Position numbers and translations under genes: made by a program | Part shown: in pieces, positions 20,183 to 29,564 of the stretch | How the letters are laid out: each line of letters begins with the position of its first letter | Numbering within the stretch: the stretch's first letter is position 1 | Source of the DNA: Gemmatimonadaceae bacterium | Lineage (GTDB): Bacteria; Gemmatimonadota; Gemmatimonadetes; Gemmatimonadales; Gemmatimonadaceae | DNA: 64,000 nt | Direction of reading: 5' to 3' | Assembly (NCBI GenBank): GCA_025934775.1 | Contig: JAICWO010000002.1 | Span: 1 to 64,000 of the forward strand | The notes under the pieces: model-generated | What the model was told of the DNA's origin: nothing | What the model saw: the letters and a program-made list of their open reading frames with translations, nothing else | Database searches by the model: none

Positions 20183-21432
20183 GCGCGTCGAGGGACACCG
20201 AGCACCTGCTGCGCGAGCTGGCGCCGCAGGTGCTCGGCGCGGTCGCGCGAAAGCACCGCGATTTTGCCGCCGCCGAGGACGCGGTGCAGGAAGCGCTGAT
20301 CGCGGCGGCCGCGCAGTGGCCGTCGCAGGGTGTCCCGGCGAATCCGCGTGGCTGGCTCTATCACGTCGCGTTGCGTCGCATCACCGATCAGCTCCGGAGT
20401 GAGGTCGCACGCCGCGATCGGGAGACGCGCGCCTCGAGCGAGCTTTGGGCCGAATGGGCGTTCGTGCCGCCGCCCGACGAGGAGCTCGTGGTCGACGGCG
20501 ACGACACGCTCGCGCTGCTCTTCATGTGCTGCCACCCGTCGCTCACGCACGCGTCGGCGATCGCGCTCACGTTGCGCGCCGTCGGCGGTTTGACGACGGC
20601 CGAGACCGCGTCGGCGTTCCTGGTCCCCGAAGCAACGATGGCGCAGCGGATCAGCCGGGCGAAGCAGGCGATCAAAGCGTCGGATGAGCCGTTCCGCCTG
20701 CCGTCGGAGCGCGAGCGTGCCGAGCGGCTGGCGAGCGTGCTGCACGTGCTATACCTGATCTTTAATGAGGGTTATAGTGCGAGTTCCGGCGCGGCGGCGT
20801 ACCGCGCCGATCTCTCCCGCGAGGCGATCCGTCTGACACGGATGCTGCGGCGCCTGCTGCCGGACGACGCCGAAACGACCGGCCTCCTCGCGCTGATGCT
20901 GCTGACCGACGCGCGGCGGCCGGCGCGCACGGGCGCCGGCGGCGAGTTGATCCCGCTCGACGAGCAGGACCGATCCGCCTGGGACACCGCGCTCATCGCC
21001 GAGGGTGTCGCGCTCGTGAGCGACCTTTTTCATGGTGGCGCGCTCGGCGCGTATCAGCTGCAGGCGGCGATCGCCGCGGTGCACGACACGGCCGCGCGCG
21101 CGGAGGACACCGACTGGCCGGAGATTCTGGCGCTGTACGACGCGTTGCTGCAATTCGCCGATAATCCCGCCGTGTCGCTCAATCGCGCCGTGGCCATCGC
21201 GATGGTGCACGGTCCCGCGGCGGGTCTCGACGAGCTGACTCGCCTCGACGGCGACGCGCGCATCGCGGGCCAGTATCGCCTCGACGGCGTACGGGGCCAT
21301 TTGTACGAACGCCTCGGCGATCGTGAGCGCGCGATCGCACACCTGCGCGCCGCCGCCGAACGTACGATGAGCGTGCCGGAGCGGGATTACCTGCTGCTGA
21401 AGGTGGCGCGGCTTGAGCACGCGCCGCGGTGA
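20179..21432 (+). CDS. ECF42-type RNA polymerase sigma factor with C-terminal TPR-like extension
   Basis: GTG overlapping yciI TGA; sigma2/sigma4 followed by LYLIFNEGYSASSG and a helical C-terminal domain. Confidence 0.92.
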   Translation: MSASRDTEHLLRELAPQVLGAVARKHRDFAAAEDAVQEALIAAAAQWPSQGVPANPRGWLYHVALRRITDQLRSEVARRDRETRASSELWAEWAFVPPPDEELVVDGDDTLALLFMCCHPSLTHASAIALTLRAVGGLTTAETASAFLVPEATMAQRISRAKQAIKASDEPFRLPSERERAERLASVLHVLYLIFNEGYSASSGAAAYRADLSREAIRLTRMLRRLLPDDAETTGLLALMLLTDARRPARTGAGGELIPLDEQDRSAWDTALIAEGVALVSDLFHGGALGAYQLQAAIAAVHDTAARAEDTDWPEILALYDALLQFADNPAVSLNRAVAIAMVHGPAAGLDELTRLDGDARIAGQYRLDGVRGHLYERLGDRERAIAHLRAAAERTMSVPERDYLLLKVARLEHAPR

Positions 21433-21615
21433 AACGGATGGCGACTCCATGGCGAACGAGATCATTCGCCGCCGAGGATGTCCGAAAGTCTGGACGGGGG
21501 CTGTCCGTTTTCGAGGACGGACGAACCGCGAGCAGGCGTTTCTCGCGGGGCACCGGTTGGCGCGAGACGTGCTAGTGGGCCCGCTTTAGCGTATACGCAT
21601 TCTGGTTTGATCAAT

Positions 21616-21633
21616 CCCCCTCCCCCCCTCCCC
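21616..21633. other. C-tract (C5-T-C7-T-C4); potential G-quadruplex on minus strand
   Basis: CCCCCTCCCCCCCTCCCC directly 5' of the start at 21637. Confidence 0.6.
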
Positions 21634-21636
21634 TCA

Positions 21637-22101
21637 ATGAGGATTCCTTCCATGATGCTGACGGTAATGCAGGCGAGCCGCACGACGATCGTCGGGCTGA
21701 CGTTCGCGATCGCCGCGGCGACGCTGGTCGCGTGTGGCGGCAATGATGCCAACGCGGGTGCGACGTCGCCCACGCCGACCATTGGCGCGATCCGCATCCA
21801 GCCGGCCACGATGACGATCGTCGCCGGCAGCGATTCGCAGGCGGTCGCGATCGTGACCGACGCCGCGGGTCGCCCGATCACGAACGCGGATGTACGGTGG
21901 AGCATGACCGATGGGGCAATCATTTCGGTGTCGGGCGCCGGGGTCATCCACGCGATCTCACCAGGTGTCGCGTTGGTCACCGCGGTCGACGGCCCACGCA
22001 TCGCGCTCGACACCGTCACGGTCATCGCGAGATCGTCTTCGCCGAACCGACGCGCGCGCGGCTCGCGGCTCCAACTCGCCAGCGTTCGATCGGGTCGGTG
22101 A
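21637..22101 (+). CDS. Ig-like (BIG2-type) lipoprotein
   Basis: AATLVACGG lipobox; IRIQPATMTIVAGSDSQAVAIVTDAAGRPITNADVRWS. Confidence 0.7.
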   Translation: MRIPSMMLTVMQASRTTIVGLTFAIAAATLVACGGNDANAGATSPTPTIGAIRIQPATMTIVAGSDSQAVAIVTDAAGRPITNADVRWSMTDGAIISVSGAGVIHAISPGVALVTAVDGPRIALDTVTVIARSSSPNRRARGSRLQLASVRSGR

Positions 22102-22182
22102 CGGCGCGCCCGCCGGCGCTTGCGGCACCTGGCGGCGGAGACTCAATTCGACGGCGACACTTGCTCGCTGGAGCCTTCAGCC

Positions 22183-23619
22183 GTGTTTCGTCCTGTCCTT
22201 CTTCGTCTCTCTCTCCTCCTCGTCGCGTGGATGGCGGCGCCGGCCATCGCGCGCGGGCAGAGCCAGGCGCACGATCTCGTCCTGCTGGGCGGCTGGCTCT
22301 TTTCCTCGACTGGCAGGGCGCGCGTTCACAATCCCGGCATTCTGATCCGCGCAGGCAAATTCCTGCGCGTCGGCGGCGATCTCTCCCTCGCTGAACCGGG
22401 CGCAGACACGATCCGCGTCGCCGACACCGAGACGATCATCCCGGGTCTGTTCGATCTGCATGCGCACTACGCGATGGATCTGTTCAACAAAGGGCGCGTC
22501 GACGAGACCAGAGCGTATCCGTCGCTCTTTCTCGCGAACGGCGTCACGAGCACGTTCCCCGCGGGGGAGATGGAAGCCGACTCGATGCGCGCGCTGCGCA
22601 TTCGCATCGACCGCGGGCTCGAGCCGGGCCCCCGGCTGCTCAATTCGGGTCCGTACTTCGGGACGGCGCGCCCCGGGTGGAAGCGGGACATGTCCGCCGA
22701 CTCCATCGACGCCGAAGTGGACCACTGGGCGGAGCTCGGCGTGCGCGGATTCAAGGCGAAGGGGATCCGGCCCGACCAGCTCCGGGCGCTGATCCGCCGC
22801 GCGCACCTGCACGGCCTGACGGTGACGGGCCATTTGGATTCTGGCATTCGAGAATCGGTAAATCCGCGCGACGCGATCCTGATGGGGATCGACCGCATCG
22901 AGCACTTCATGGGCGGCGACGCGTTTCCGGCGGACAAGACGGCGTACGCGTCGCTGGAGAAGATGACGCGCTTCGACACGCCCGAGTACAAGCGCATCGT
23001 CAACCTCTACATCACGCAGCACGTCTACTACGACGCCACGCTCAGCGCGTACGGCTACTACGGGAAGCGCGATCCGGCGGTGTTCACGTATTTCACGGAC
23101 GAGAAGCGTTTTCTGACGCCGTACATGCGGCAGATCGTCGACGCGCGGCCGCCGCGCCCCGTGCTCCAGCAGTTCGAGAACATTTATTGGGTGAAGCGGA
23201 AGGAGGTCAAGGCATTCTATGACGCCGGCGGCGCGGATCTGATCACGCTCGGCACCGATCATCCGAGCTGGGGCGAGTACTTCACGCCGTTCTCCGTGCA
23301 TCGCGAGCTGCTGTCCTTCGTGCTCTCGGGCATTCCGCCGTACGCGGTGCTCCGCTTCGCAACGATCAACGCCGCGCGAGCCATGGGCCTCGGCGACCGC
23401 CTCGGCTCGATCGAGGCAGGGAAGTGGGCCGACGCGGTGATCGTGCGCGGCGATCCGACGAAGGACATCACGACCGTGCGGAACGCGCGGGTCGTGATCA
23501 AGGCCGGGAACGTGTACGATCCGGCGGCACTGATGAAGTCCGTCGAAGGAGCGATCGGTCCGGTCAGCGCCGCCGATACCGTGAATTGGCTCGGCGGGAA
23601 GTACGGCGTGTATCGCTGA
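22183..23619 (+). CDS. Secreted amidohydrolase-family protein
   Basis: IIPGLFDLHAHYAMDL, GLTVTGHLDSG, TDHPSWGEYF, AARAMGLGDRLGSIEAGKWADAVIV. Confidence 0.88.
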   Translation: MFRPVLLRLSLLLVAWMAAPAIARGQSQAHDLVLLGGWLFSSTGRARVHNPGILIRAGKFLRVGGDLSLAEPGADTIRVADTETIIPGLFDLHAHYAMDLFNKGRVDETRAYPSLFLANGVTSTFPAGEMEADSMRALRIRIDRGLEPGPRLLNSGPYFGTARPGWKRDMSADSIDAEVDHWAELGVRGFKAKGIRPDQLRALIRRAHLHGLTVTGHLDSGIRESVNPRDAILMGIDRIEHFMGGDAFPADKTAYASLEKMTRFDTPEYKRIVNLYITQHVYYDATLSAYGYYGKRDPAVFTYFTDEKRFLTPYMRQIVDARPPRPVLQQFENIYWVKRKEVKAFYDAGGADLITLGTDHPSWGEYFTPFSVHRELLSFVLSGIPPYAVLRFATINAARAMGLGDRLGSIEAGKWADAVIVRGDPTKDITTVRNARVVIKAGNVYDPAALMKSVEGAIGPVSAADTVNWLGGKYGVYR

Positions 23620-23632
23620 TGCGACGCGGCGA

Positions 23633-24478
23633 TCAGACGGTGCAGATCGAGTACGCCTGGCGAAGGCCCGCGGCCGGATCGTGCCGCGGCACGAACTCCT
23701 GGCCGACGAAGCCCGTGTAGCCGAGGTCCGCGATCGCCTGCATGATCGCGTGGTAGTTGAGCTCCTGCGTGTCGTCGATCTCGGCGCGCCCGGGAACGCC
23801 GCCGGTGTGGAAGTGCGCGATGTGCTGGAAATTCTGCCGGATCGTGCGGATCACGTCGCCTTCCATGATCTGCATATGATAAATATCATATAACAGCTTC
23901 ATTCTCGGCGACGCGACGCCCTGCACGACCTGCACGCCCCAAGCGGTGTGATCGGCGTGATAGTCCTTGTGGTCGACTTTGCTGTTCAGCATCTCGAGGC
24001 AGAGCGTCACGCCGTGCTGCTCGGCGATCGGCGTGACCCGGCGGAGACCCGTGATGCAGTTGGCGATTCCCTCGGCGTCGGACATCCCCGCGCGGTTGCC
24101 GCTGAACACGACGATGTTCGGCGCACCGGCCGCGGCGACGAGGGGGATCATGCGTGCCGCGTCGGCGACGAGCTTGTCGTGGTTGTCGAGCCGATTGAAG
24201 CCGACGGGGATCGCGCCGAAGCCGTTCGCCATCGCGCACTGCAAGCCGTGGCGCTTCGGGACGTCCCACTCGTTCTCGCTCAGCAGCTCGACCGAGCTGT
24301 ACCCGATCGACTTCGCCGTCTCGCAAAGCGTATCGAGCGGCATGCTGCCGTAGCACCAGCGCGAGACGGATTGTTTGAGGCGTCCCGCGGCCGGCCGGAG
24401 CGGGACGTACTCGCGCCCGGGCAGCTTTGCGGCGACGGCGAGCGCGCCGAGGGATTGGAGCGCGGTGCGCCGGTTCAT
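23633..24478 (-). CDS. Hydroxypyruvate isomerase-like TIM-barrel (Tat-type leader)
   Basis: MNRRTALQSLGALAVAA leader; SVELLSENEWDVPKRHGL, LCLEMLNSKVDHKDYHADHTAWG, VGQEFVPRHDP. Confidence 0.85.
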   Translation of the reverse strand: MNRRTALQSLGALAVAAKLPGREYVPLRPAAGRLKQSVSRWCYGSMPLDTLCETAKSIGYSSVELLSENEWDVPKRHGLQCAMANGFGAIPVGFNRLDNHDKLVADAARMIPLVAAAGAPNIVVFSGNRAGMSDAEGIANCITGLRRVTPIAEQHGVTLCLEMLNSKVDHKDYHADHTAWGVQVVQGVASPRMKLLYDIYHMQIMEGDVIRTIRQNFQHIAHFHTGGVPGRAEIDDTQELNYHAIMQAIADLGYTGFVGQEFVPRHDPAAGLRQAYSICTV

Positions 24479-26166
24479 AGCGCGCGAGCCCCCATCAGCT
24501 TCACCGCGTGCGCCACCGCGCGCGCGGTGAGCGCCATGTACGTGATGCTCGGATTCTGGCAGCCGTTGCTCGCCATGCACGCGCCGTCGGTCATGAACAG
24601 ATTCTTCACGTCCCACGACTGGTTCCACCGATTGAGCACGCCGTCGCGCGGCGTCCTGCTCATGCGCGCGCCGCCCATCTCGTGAATGCAGTGCCCGGGC
24701 GGGTTGTTCGACGCGTGCGTGCGGATGTTGGTGCATCCCGCCGCGTCGAGCATCTCGGCCATCGCGGTCTGCATGTCCTTGTCCATCGCGTGCTCGTTGT
24801 CGCGCCACCGCACCTCGATGCGGGCCGCGGGAATACCCCACTTGTCCTTGACGTCGGGATCGAGCGTGATGCGATTCCGCTCGTCGGGGAGCGTCTCGCC
24901 CCATCCCGACGCGGACAGCGACCAGGGTCCGAGATCGTCGATGAGCGATTGCTTGAAGTCGGCGCCATAGCCCGGCATGCCGCCGCCGCGTCCCCACCCG
25001 TCGCGCCCCGATCCGCCCTGCATCCCGTAGCCGCGCAGGAAGTCCGGATGCGCGGTCTTCACATTGCGGAATCGGGCGATGTAGATGCCGTTCGGCCGGT
25101 GTCCCGTCGTGCGCTTGTCGAGAAAGCCCGGCATCGTGCCCGACGCGCCGGAGCCGTAATGATGATCCATCACGTACTTGCCGAGGATGCCGCTCGAATT
25201 CGCGAGCCCGTCGGGCCAGCGCTCGCTCTTCGAATTGAGGAGGAGGCGCACGGATTCGATCGCCGACGCGCAGAGGAACACGACGCGCGCCGTGTACTCG
25301 ACGTTCTGCATCGTCCGCGCGTCGATCACGCGCACGCCGCGCGCGCGGCCGGTCTTCGCATCGTACAACACCTCGGCGACGACGCTGTGCGGCCGCAGCG
25401 TGAGACGGCCCGTCTTGCGCGCGGCGGGGAGCGTCGAGCCGAGGCTGCTGAAGTACGACGCCGTGATGCAGCCGCGCTCGCACGGGCCGCAGTAGTGGCA
25501 GGGGAGGCGGCCGTTGTGCGGCTGCGTGAGGATCGCCGCGCGGCCGATGGTCAACACGCGATCGCCGTTGAACGCCTTCATGATCTTGGGACGCGCCGCC
25601 TCTTCGACGACCGTCATCGGCATCGGCGGGAGGAACTCGCCGTCCGGGAGCTGCGACAGGCCTTCGCGCGCGCCGGTGATGCCGATGAACTTCTCGACGT
25701 AGCTGTACCACGGCGCGATGTCCGCGTAGCGGATCGGCCAATCGCTGCCATGGCCGTCGCGCGCGTTCGCGCCGAAATCGAGGTCGCTCCAGCGGTACAC
25801 CTGGCGCCCCCACGTGATCGAGCGCCCGCCGACCTGCCGGCCGCGGAACCACTTGAACGGCGCGCCGTCAGGATTGGTATATGGATTCTCTAAATCCTTG
25901 ACGAAGAACTTCGAGCCCATCTCGTCGCAGGCGTAGCAGCCGCGCTGCACGGGATAGTCGCGCTCGAGCGCCTTGCGATCGCCGAGGCCGCGGAAGGGCA
26001 TCTGCCACGCCTGCACGTGCTCCACGTAGTCGTGCGCCGGGTCGATCGGGCCGCCCGCCTCGAGCACGAGCGTCCGCAGGCCGTGCTCGGTGAGCTCCTT
26101 CGCCGCCCAGCCGCCGCTGATCCCCGAGCCGACGACGATCGCGTCGTAGTGGTTGGCGGCGATCAT
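24475..26166 (-). CDS. GMC family oxidoreductase
   Basis: VVGSGISGGWAAKEL, GRQVGGRSITWGRQVYRW, PPGHCIHEMGGARM, C-terminal GACMASNGCQNPSITYMALTARA. Confidence 0.95.
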   Translation of the reverse strand: MIAANHYDAIVVGSGISGGWAAKELTEHGLRTLVLEAGGPIDPAHDYVEHVQAWQMPFRGLGDRKALERDYPVQRGCYACDEMGSKFFVKDLENPYTNPDGAPFKWFRGRQVGGRSITWGRQVYRWSDLDFGANARDGHGSDWPIRYADIAPWYSYVEKFIGITGAREGLSQLPDGEFLPPMPMTVVEEAARPKIMKAFNGDRVLTIGRAAILTQPHNGRLPCHYCGPCERGCITASYFSSLGSTLPAARKTGRLTLRPHSVVAEVLYDAKTGRARGVRVIDARTMQNVEYTARVVFLCASAIESVRLLLNSKSERWPDGLANSSGILGKYVMDHHYGSGASGTMPGFLDKRTTGHRPNGIYIARFRNVKTAHPDFLRGYGMQGGSGRDGWGRGGGMPGYGADFKQSLIDDLGPWSLSASGWGETLPDERNRITLDPDVKDKWGIPAARIEVRWRDNEHAMDKDMQTAMAEMLDAAGCTNIRTHASNNPPGHCIHEMGGARMSRTPRDGVLNRWNQSWDVKNLFMTDGACMASNGCQNPSITYMALTARAVAHAVKLMGARAL

Positions 26167-26660
26167 CGCGGGCTCCCCGCCTGGACGGCGCGCCTGAGCG
26201 GAGCCGCGCCGTCGAACTTGCCCGGCTCGATCTCGAGCTTGAGCACGTCCTTCATCACGCGCTCGCTCGTGAAGTAGCCGTGCACGATCAGCCCCTTGAG
26301 CCGCCAGTACGTGCGCTGCGGTTCGGCGCGATGGTCCGCGGCCGACTCGATCTGCGCGATCGCCGCCGGGTCGAGCTGGTCGAGCCCGGACGAGAACGCG
26401 TCGCGCTCGGCATCGGTGTAGTTCTCGCTCACGATGACGTTCACGAAATCCTGAACGCGCACGTCCGATGCGCTCGGGCTGTCGGTGCGCGGCAGGATCG
26501 CGTCGCCGATCGCGGCGACTTTCGCGAGCTGCGCGTCGGTGAGTCCGTTCGCGGGGCGCAGCCCGGCCGCGACCCGTTTCCAGGCGGTGATTGCCTCGTG
26601 CGGAAAGAGCGCGAGCGCCGTGCTGGCGCCGATCGCGCGAAGTGCTTCGCGACGTTGCAT
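26163..26660 (-). CDS. Gluconate 2-dehydrogenase subunit 3-like protein
   Basis: Twin-Arg-like leader MQRREALRAIGAS; AAIGDAILPRTDSPSASDVRVQDFVNVIVSENYTDAER; overlaps GMC gene. Confidence 0.85.
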   Translation of the reverse strand: MQRREALRAIGASTALALFPHEAITAWKRVAAGLRPANGLTDAQLAKVAAIGDAILPRTDSPSASDVRVQDFVNVIVSENYTDAERDAFSSGLDQLDPAAIAQIESAADHRAEPQRTYWRLKGLIVHGYFTSERVMKDVLKLEIEPGKFDGAAPLRRAVQAGSPR

Positions 26661-28089
26661 GGTCGGCCGTTCTCCAGGCGGGATTCGTCTCTCATATGTT
26701 GGCGTCCGGCCGCCGGTTCCGCTATGCTGCGAGGCAACTTCAGGCTCGGGCTCGCCTACGTTCACCGGCATCTCCACCAACCTCGCGCTGATCGTCCTCG
26801 TCGTCTACACGGCGGCGTTCATCGCCGTCGGGTTGGTGATGGCGCGCCGCGTGAAGCGCGCCGACGACTTTCTCGTCGCGGGGCGGCGGCTCGGGCCGGG
26901 CCTCATCGCATCGACGTTTCTCGCGGCGAACATCGGCGCGGGCTCCACGTTGGGCGCGACCGGCCTCGGGTACGAACACGGCTGGAGCGCGTGGTGGTGG
27001 GTCGGGTGCGCGGGCATCGGCTCGCTCATTCTCGCGAACACCGTCGGCCCGAAGATCTGGACGCTCGCCGCGAACAAGGGCTGGCGCACGGTCGGCGACT
27101 TCCTCGACGATCGGTTCGGCCGGCCGGTGCGCGGGCTGGTCGCGGCGCTCCTATGGATCGCGACGTTGATGATTCTCGCCGGGCAGTTGTTCGCGATCTC
27201 GCAAATCCTCGCCGTCGTTGCGGGAACGCCGGTCTGGGCCGGCTGCTCGATCGGCGCGCTGATCGTCTCGGCGTATTTCGTTGCCGGCGGACTCTACTCG
27301 TCGGCCTGGGTCAACATGATCCAGATGACGGTGAAGCTCGTGGGCTTCGCGATCGCGATTCCCGTCGCGATCGCGGCGATCGGCGGCTGGTCGTCGCTCG
27401 ACGTCGCGGCGCACGCGACGACTCCGCTGACCGCGAAGCAGGTCATCGAGTACATCGCCGTGATTGTGCCGTCGTTCATCATTTCGCCGGGGCTCATTCA
27501 AAAACTCTACGGAGCCAAGGACGCGCGTACCGTGCGCGTGGGGGTGAGCTGGAACGCCGCGGTGCTGCTCCTCTACGCGTTCGCGCCGGCGATTCTCGGC
27601 ATCATTGGACACGCACGCTTCCCGAATATTCCGAGCGAGCAGGCGCTGCCCAAGGTCATGGTGGCGCTGATGCCGCCGTGGCTCGGCGTGCTAACGATCG
27701 CCGCGATTTTCTCCGCCGAGCTGAGCGCGAGCGACGCGGTCCTGTTCATGCTCGCGAGCTCGCTGAGCGTCGATCTGTTCAAGACGTTTCTCAAGCCGCA
27801 GGCCACGGACCGGCAGGTGCTGCTCGTCGGACGCCTCGCGGCGTTCGGCGGTGCGATCGTCGCCGTACTGATCGCGATCCAGCTCGGCTCGATCATCACC
27901 GCGCTCACCATATTCTATACGGTGATGGCGGCCGCGCTCACCGCGCCGCTGATCGTCGGCCTGTACTCGTGTCGCGCGACGATGCGCCGGGCGATATTCT
28001 CCATCATCGTCTCGGTAGCGGTGACGGCACTGACCAGGTCGGGGCTGTGGGGCACGCTTACCGGTTTCGTCATTATGCTTCTTCCATGA
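26659..28089 (+). CDS. Sodium:solute symporter (SSS) family transporter; start uncertain
   Basis: Multi-TM; VMARRVKRADDFLVAGRRLGPGLIASTFLAANIGAGSTLG. Confidence 0.88.
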   Translation: MVGRSPGGIRLSYVGVRPPVPLCCEATSGSGSPTFTGISTNLALIVLVVYTAAFIAVGLVMARRVKRADDFLVAGRRLGPGLIASTFLAANIGAGSTLGATGLGYEHGWSAWWWVGCAGIGSLILANTVGPKIWTLAANKGWRTVGDFLDDRFGRPVRGLVAALLWIATLMILAGQLFAISQILAVVAGTPVWAGCSIGALIVSAYFVAGGLYSSAWVNMIQMTVKLVGFAIAIPVAIAAIGGWSSLDVAAHATTPLTAKQVIEYIAVIVPSFIISPGLIQKLYGAKDARTVRVGVSWNAAVLLLYAFAPAILGIIGHARFPNIPSEQALPKVMVALMPPWLGVLTIAAIFSAELSASDAVLFMLASSLSVDLFKTFLKPQATDRQVLLVGRLAAFGGAIVAVLIAIQLGSIITALTIFYTVMAAALTAPLIVGLYSCRATMRRAIFSIIVSVAVTALTRSGLWGTLTGFVIMLLP

Positions 28090-29138
28090 AACGACGCGAC
28101 TTTGTCGGAGCGATGGCGCTGGCCTCGGTGGCGCGGCCGCGCTGGCTCGAGGGCGAGATGCCGATTCCAGGCGGTGGTTCGATCACCGACGTCGAAGGGA
28201 TTCGCGTCGGGCATTTCACTGACGCGCGGCGCCCGACCGGGTGCACGGTCGTGCTGTACGAGCGCGGCGCCGTCGGCGGCGTCGACGTCCGCGGCTCGGC
28301 GCCCGGCACGCGCGAGACCGATCTCCTCCGGCCGATCAATCTCGTCGATCGGGTGAACGCGGTCGTGCTCGCCGGCGGCAGCGCCTTCGGCCTCGACGCG
28401 GCGTCGGGCGTGATGCGCTACCTCGACGAGCACGGCGCCGGCTTCGCGACGGCGGGCGGCAAGGTGCCGATCGTACCCGCGGCGGTGCTCTACGATCTCA
28501 CGGTCGGCGACGGCAAGATCCGCCCGACCGCGGAATCGGGCTACCAGGCGTGCCAGCACGCGGCGACCGGCCCGGTGGCCGAGGGCAACGTCGGCGCCGG
28601 CGCGGGCGCGACGGTAGGCAAGCTGCTCGGCAGCCATCCGATGAAGGGCGGCATCGGCACGTCGAGCATCACGCTGGCGAACGGGCTCGTCGTCGCGGCG
28701 ATCGTGGCGGTGAATTGCGTCGGCGACGTCATCGATCACGAAACTGGAAAGATCGTGGCGGGCGCGCGCACGCCGGACGGTAAGAGTTTCCTCAATCAAG
28801 TGAAGGCGATCCGCACGGGCGCCGGCGTCGCGCCCGGCGGGACGGGCCAGAACACGACGATCGGCGTGATCGCGACCAACGCGAAGTTCGACAAGACGCA
28901 GATGACGAAGATCGCGCAGATGGGCCACGACGGCATGGCGCGCGCCATCAATCCGTCGCACACGTCGTACGACGGCGACACGCTGTTCGCGCTGAGCACG
29001 GGCACGTCATCGGTGAACGCCACCCTCGTCGGCGTCGGGGCGCTCGCGGCGGAGGTGGTCTCCGACGCGATCGTACGCGCCGTCATGACGGCGACGTCGA
29101 TCCCGGGCTATCCGAGCTACCGCGACGTCCAGCACTGA
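28086..29138 (+). CDS. P1 family peptidase (DmpA/BapA-type)
   Basis: ITDVEGIRVGHFTD, NAVVLAGGSAFGLDAASGVMRYL, GNVGAGAGATVGK, ALSTGTSSVNA. Confidence 0.92.
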   Translation: MKRRDFVGAMALASVARPRWLEGEMPIPGGGSITDVEGIRVGHFTDARRPTGCTVVLYERGAVGGVDVRGSAPGTRETDLLRPINLVDRVNAVVLAGGSAFGLDAASGVMRYLDEHGAGFATAGGKVPIVPAAVLYDLTVGDGKIRPTAESGYQACQHAATGPVAEGNVGAGAGATVGKLLGSHPMKGGIGTSSITLANGLVVAAIVAVNCVGDVIDHETGKIVAGARTPDGKSFLNQVKAIRTGAGVAPGGTGQNTTIGVIATNAKFDKTQMTKIAQMGHDGMARAINPSHTSYDGDTLFALSTGTSSVNATLVGVGALAAEVVSDAIVRAVMTATSIPGYPSYRDVQH

Positions 29139-29150
29139 GGCGGCCGGCTC

Positions 29151-29495
29151 GTGGCGATCACTCCGTCCTATCGAACGTTCGTCCTCGAGCAGCTCGGCCG
29201 CGTGATTCCCGGGATCCGGTCGCGCAGCATGTTTGGCGGCGTCGGCATCTACGCGGACGACGTGTTCTTTGCGCTGATCGCGAGCGACATGCTGTACTTC
29301 AAGGTGAGCGACCGCAATCGCGCGGACTACGAGGCGCGCGGCATGAATCCGTTCCGGCCGTTCGGCGAGCACGGCGAGGTGATGAGCTACTTCCAGGTTC
29401 CCGAGGACGTGCTGGAGGATCTCGAGGAGCTGCGCGCGTGGGCCGACAAAGCGATCGCGGTGGCCGGCGCGAAAAGGCGCAAGCGCACGAGCTGA
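29151..29495 (+). CDS. TfoX/Sxy N-terminal domain protein
   Basis: RSRSMFGGVGIYADDVFFALI… LYFKVSDRNRADYEARGMNPF. Confidence 0.88.
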   Translation: MAITPSYRTFVLEQLGRVIPGIRSRSMFGGVGIYADDVFFALIASDMLYFKVSDRNRADYEARGMNPFRPFGEHGEVMSYFQVPEDVLEDLEELRAWADKAIAVAGAKRRKRTS

Positions 29496-29564
29496 CGGCG
29501 CGCTCGCGCGTCAGGCTTGGTTCGCGCGGCTCTGTGCGCGCGCCCACGCCCGCCTGAGCGGCGG

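Noticed and set aside
23633-25852. 739-aa minus ORF as one protein
   Set aside because: TIM-barrel gene starts at 24478; upstream extension is the wrong frame of the GMC oxidoreductase.
26280-28080. 5' portion of the 952-aa plus-strand ORF 26280..29138
   Set aside because: Only the C-terminal part from 28086 is a real gene (P1 peptidase); the rest is out of frame with the SSS transporter.
29493-29515. CTGACGGCGCGCTCGCGCGTCAG hairpin between convergent TfoX and FTCD genes
   Set aside because: Bulged stem with no U-tract on either strand; too weak to call as a terminator.
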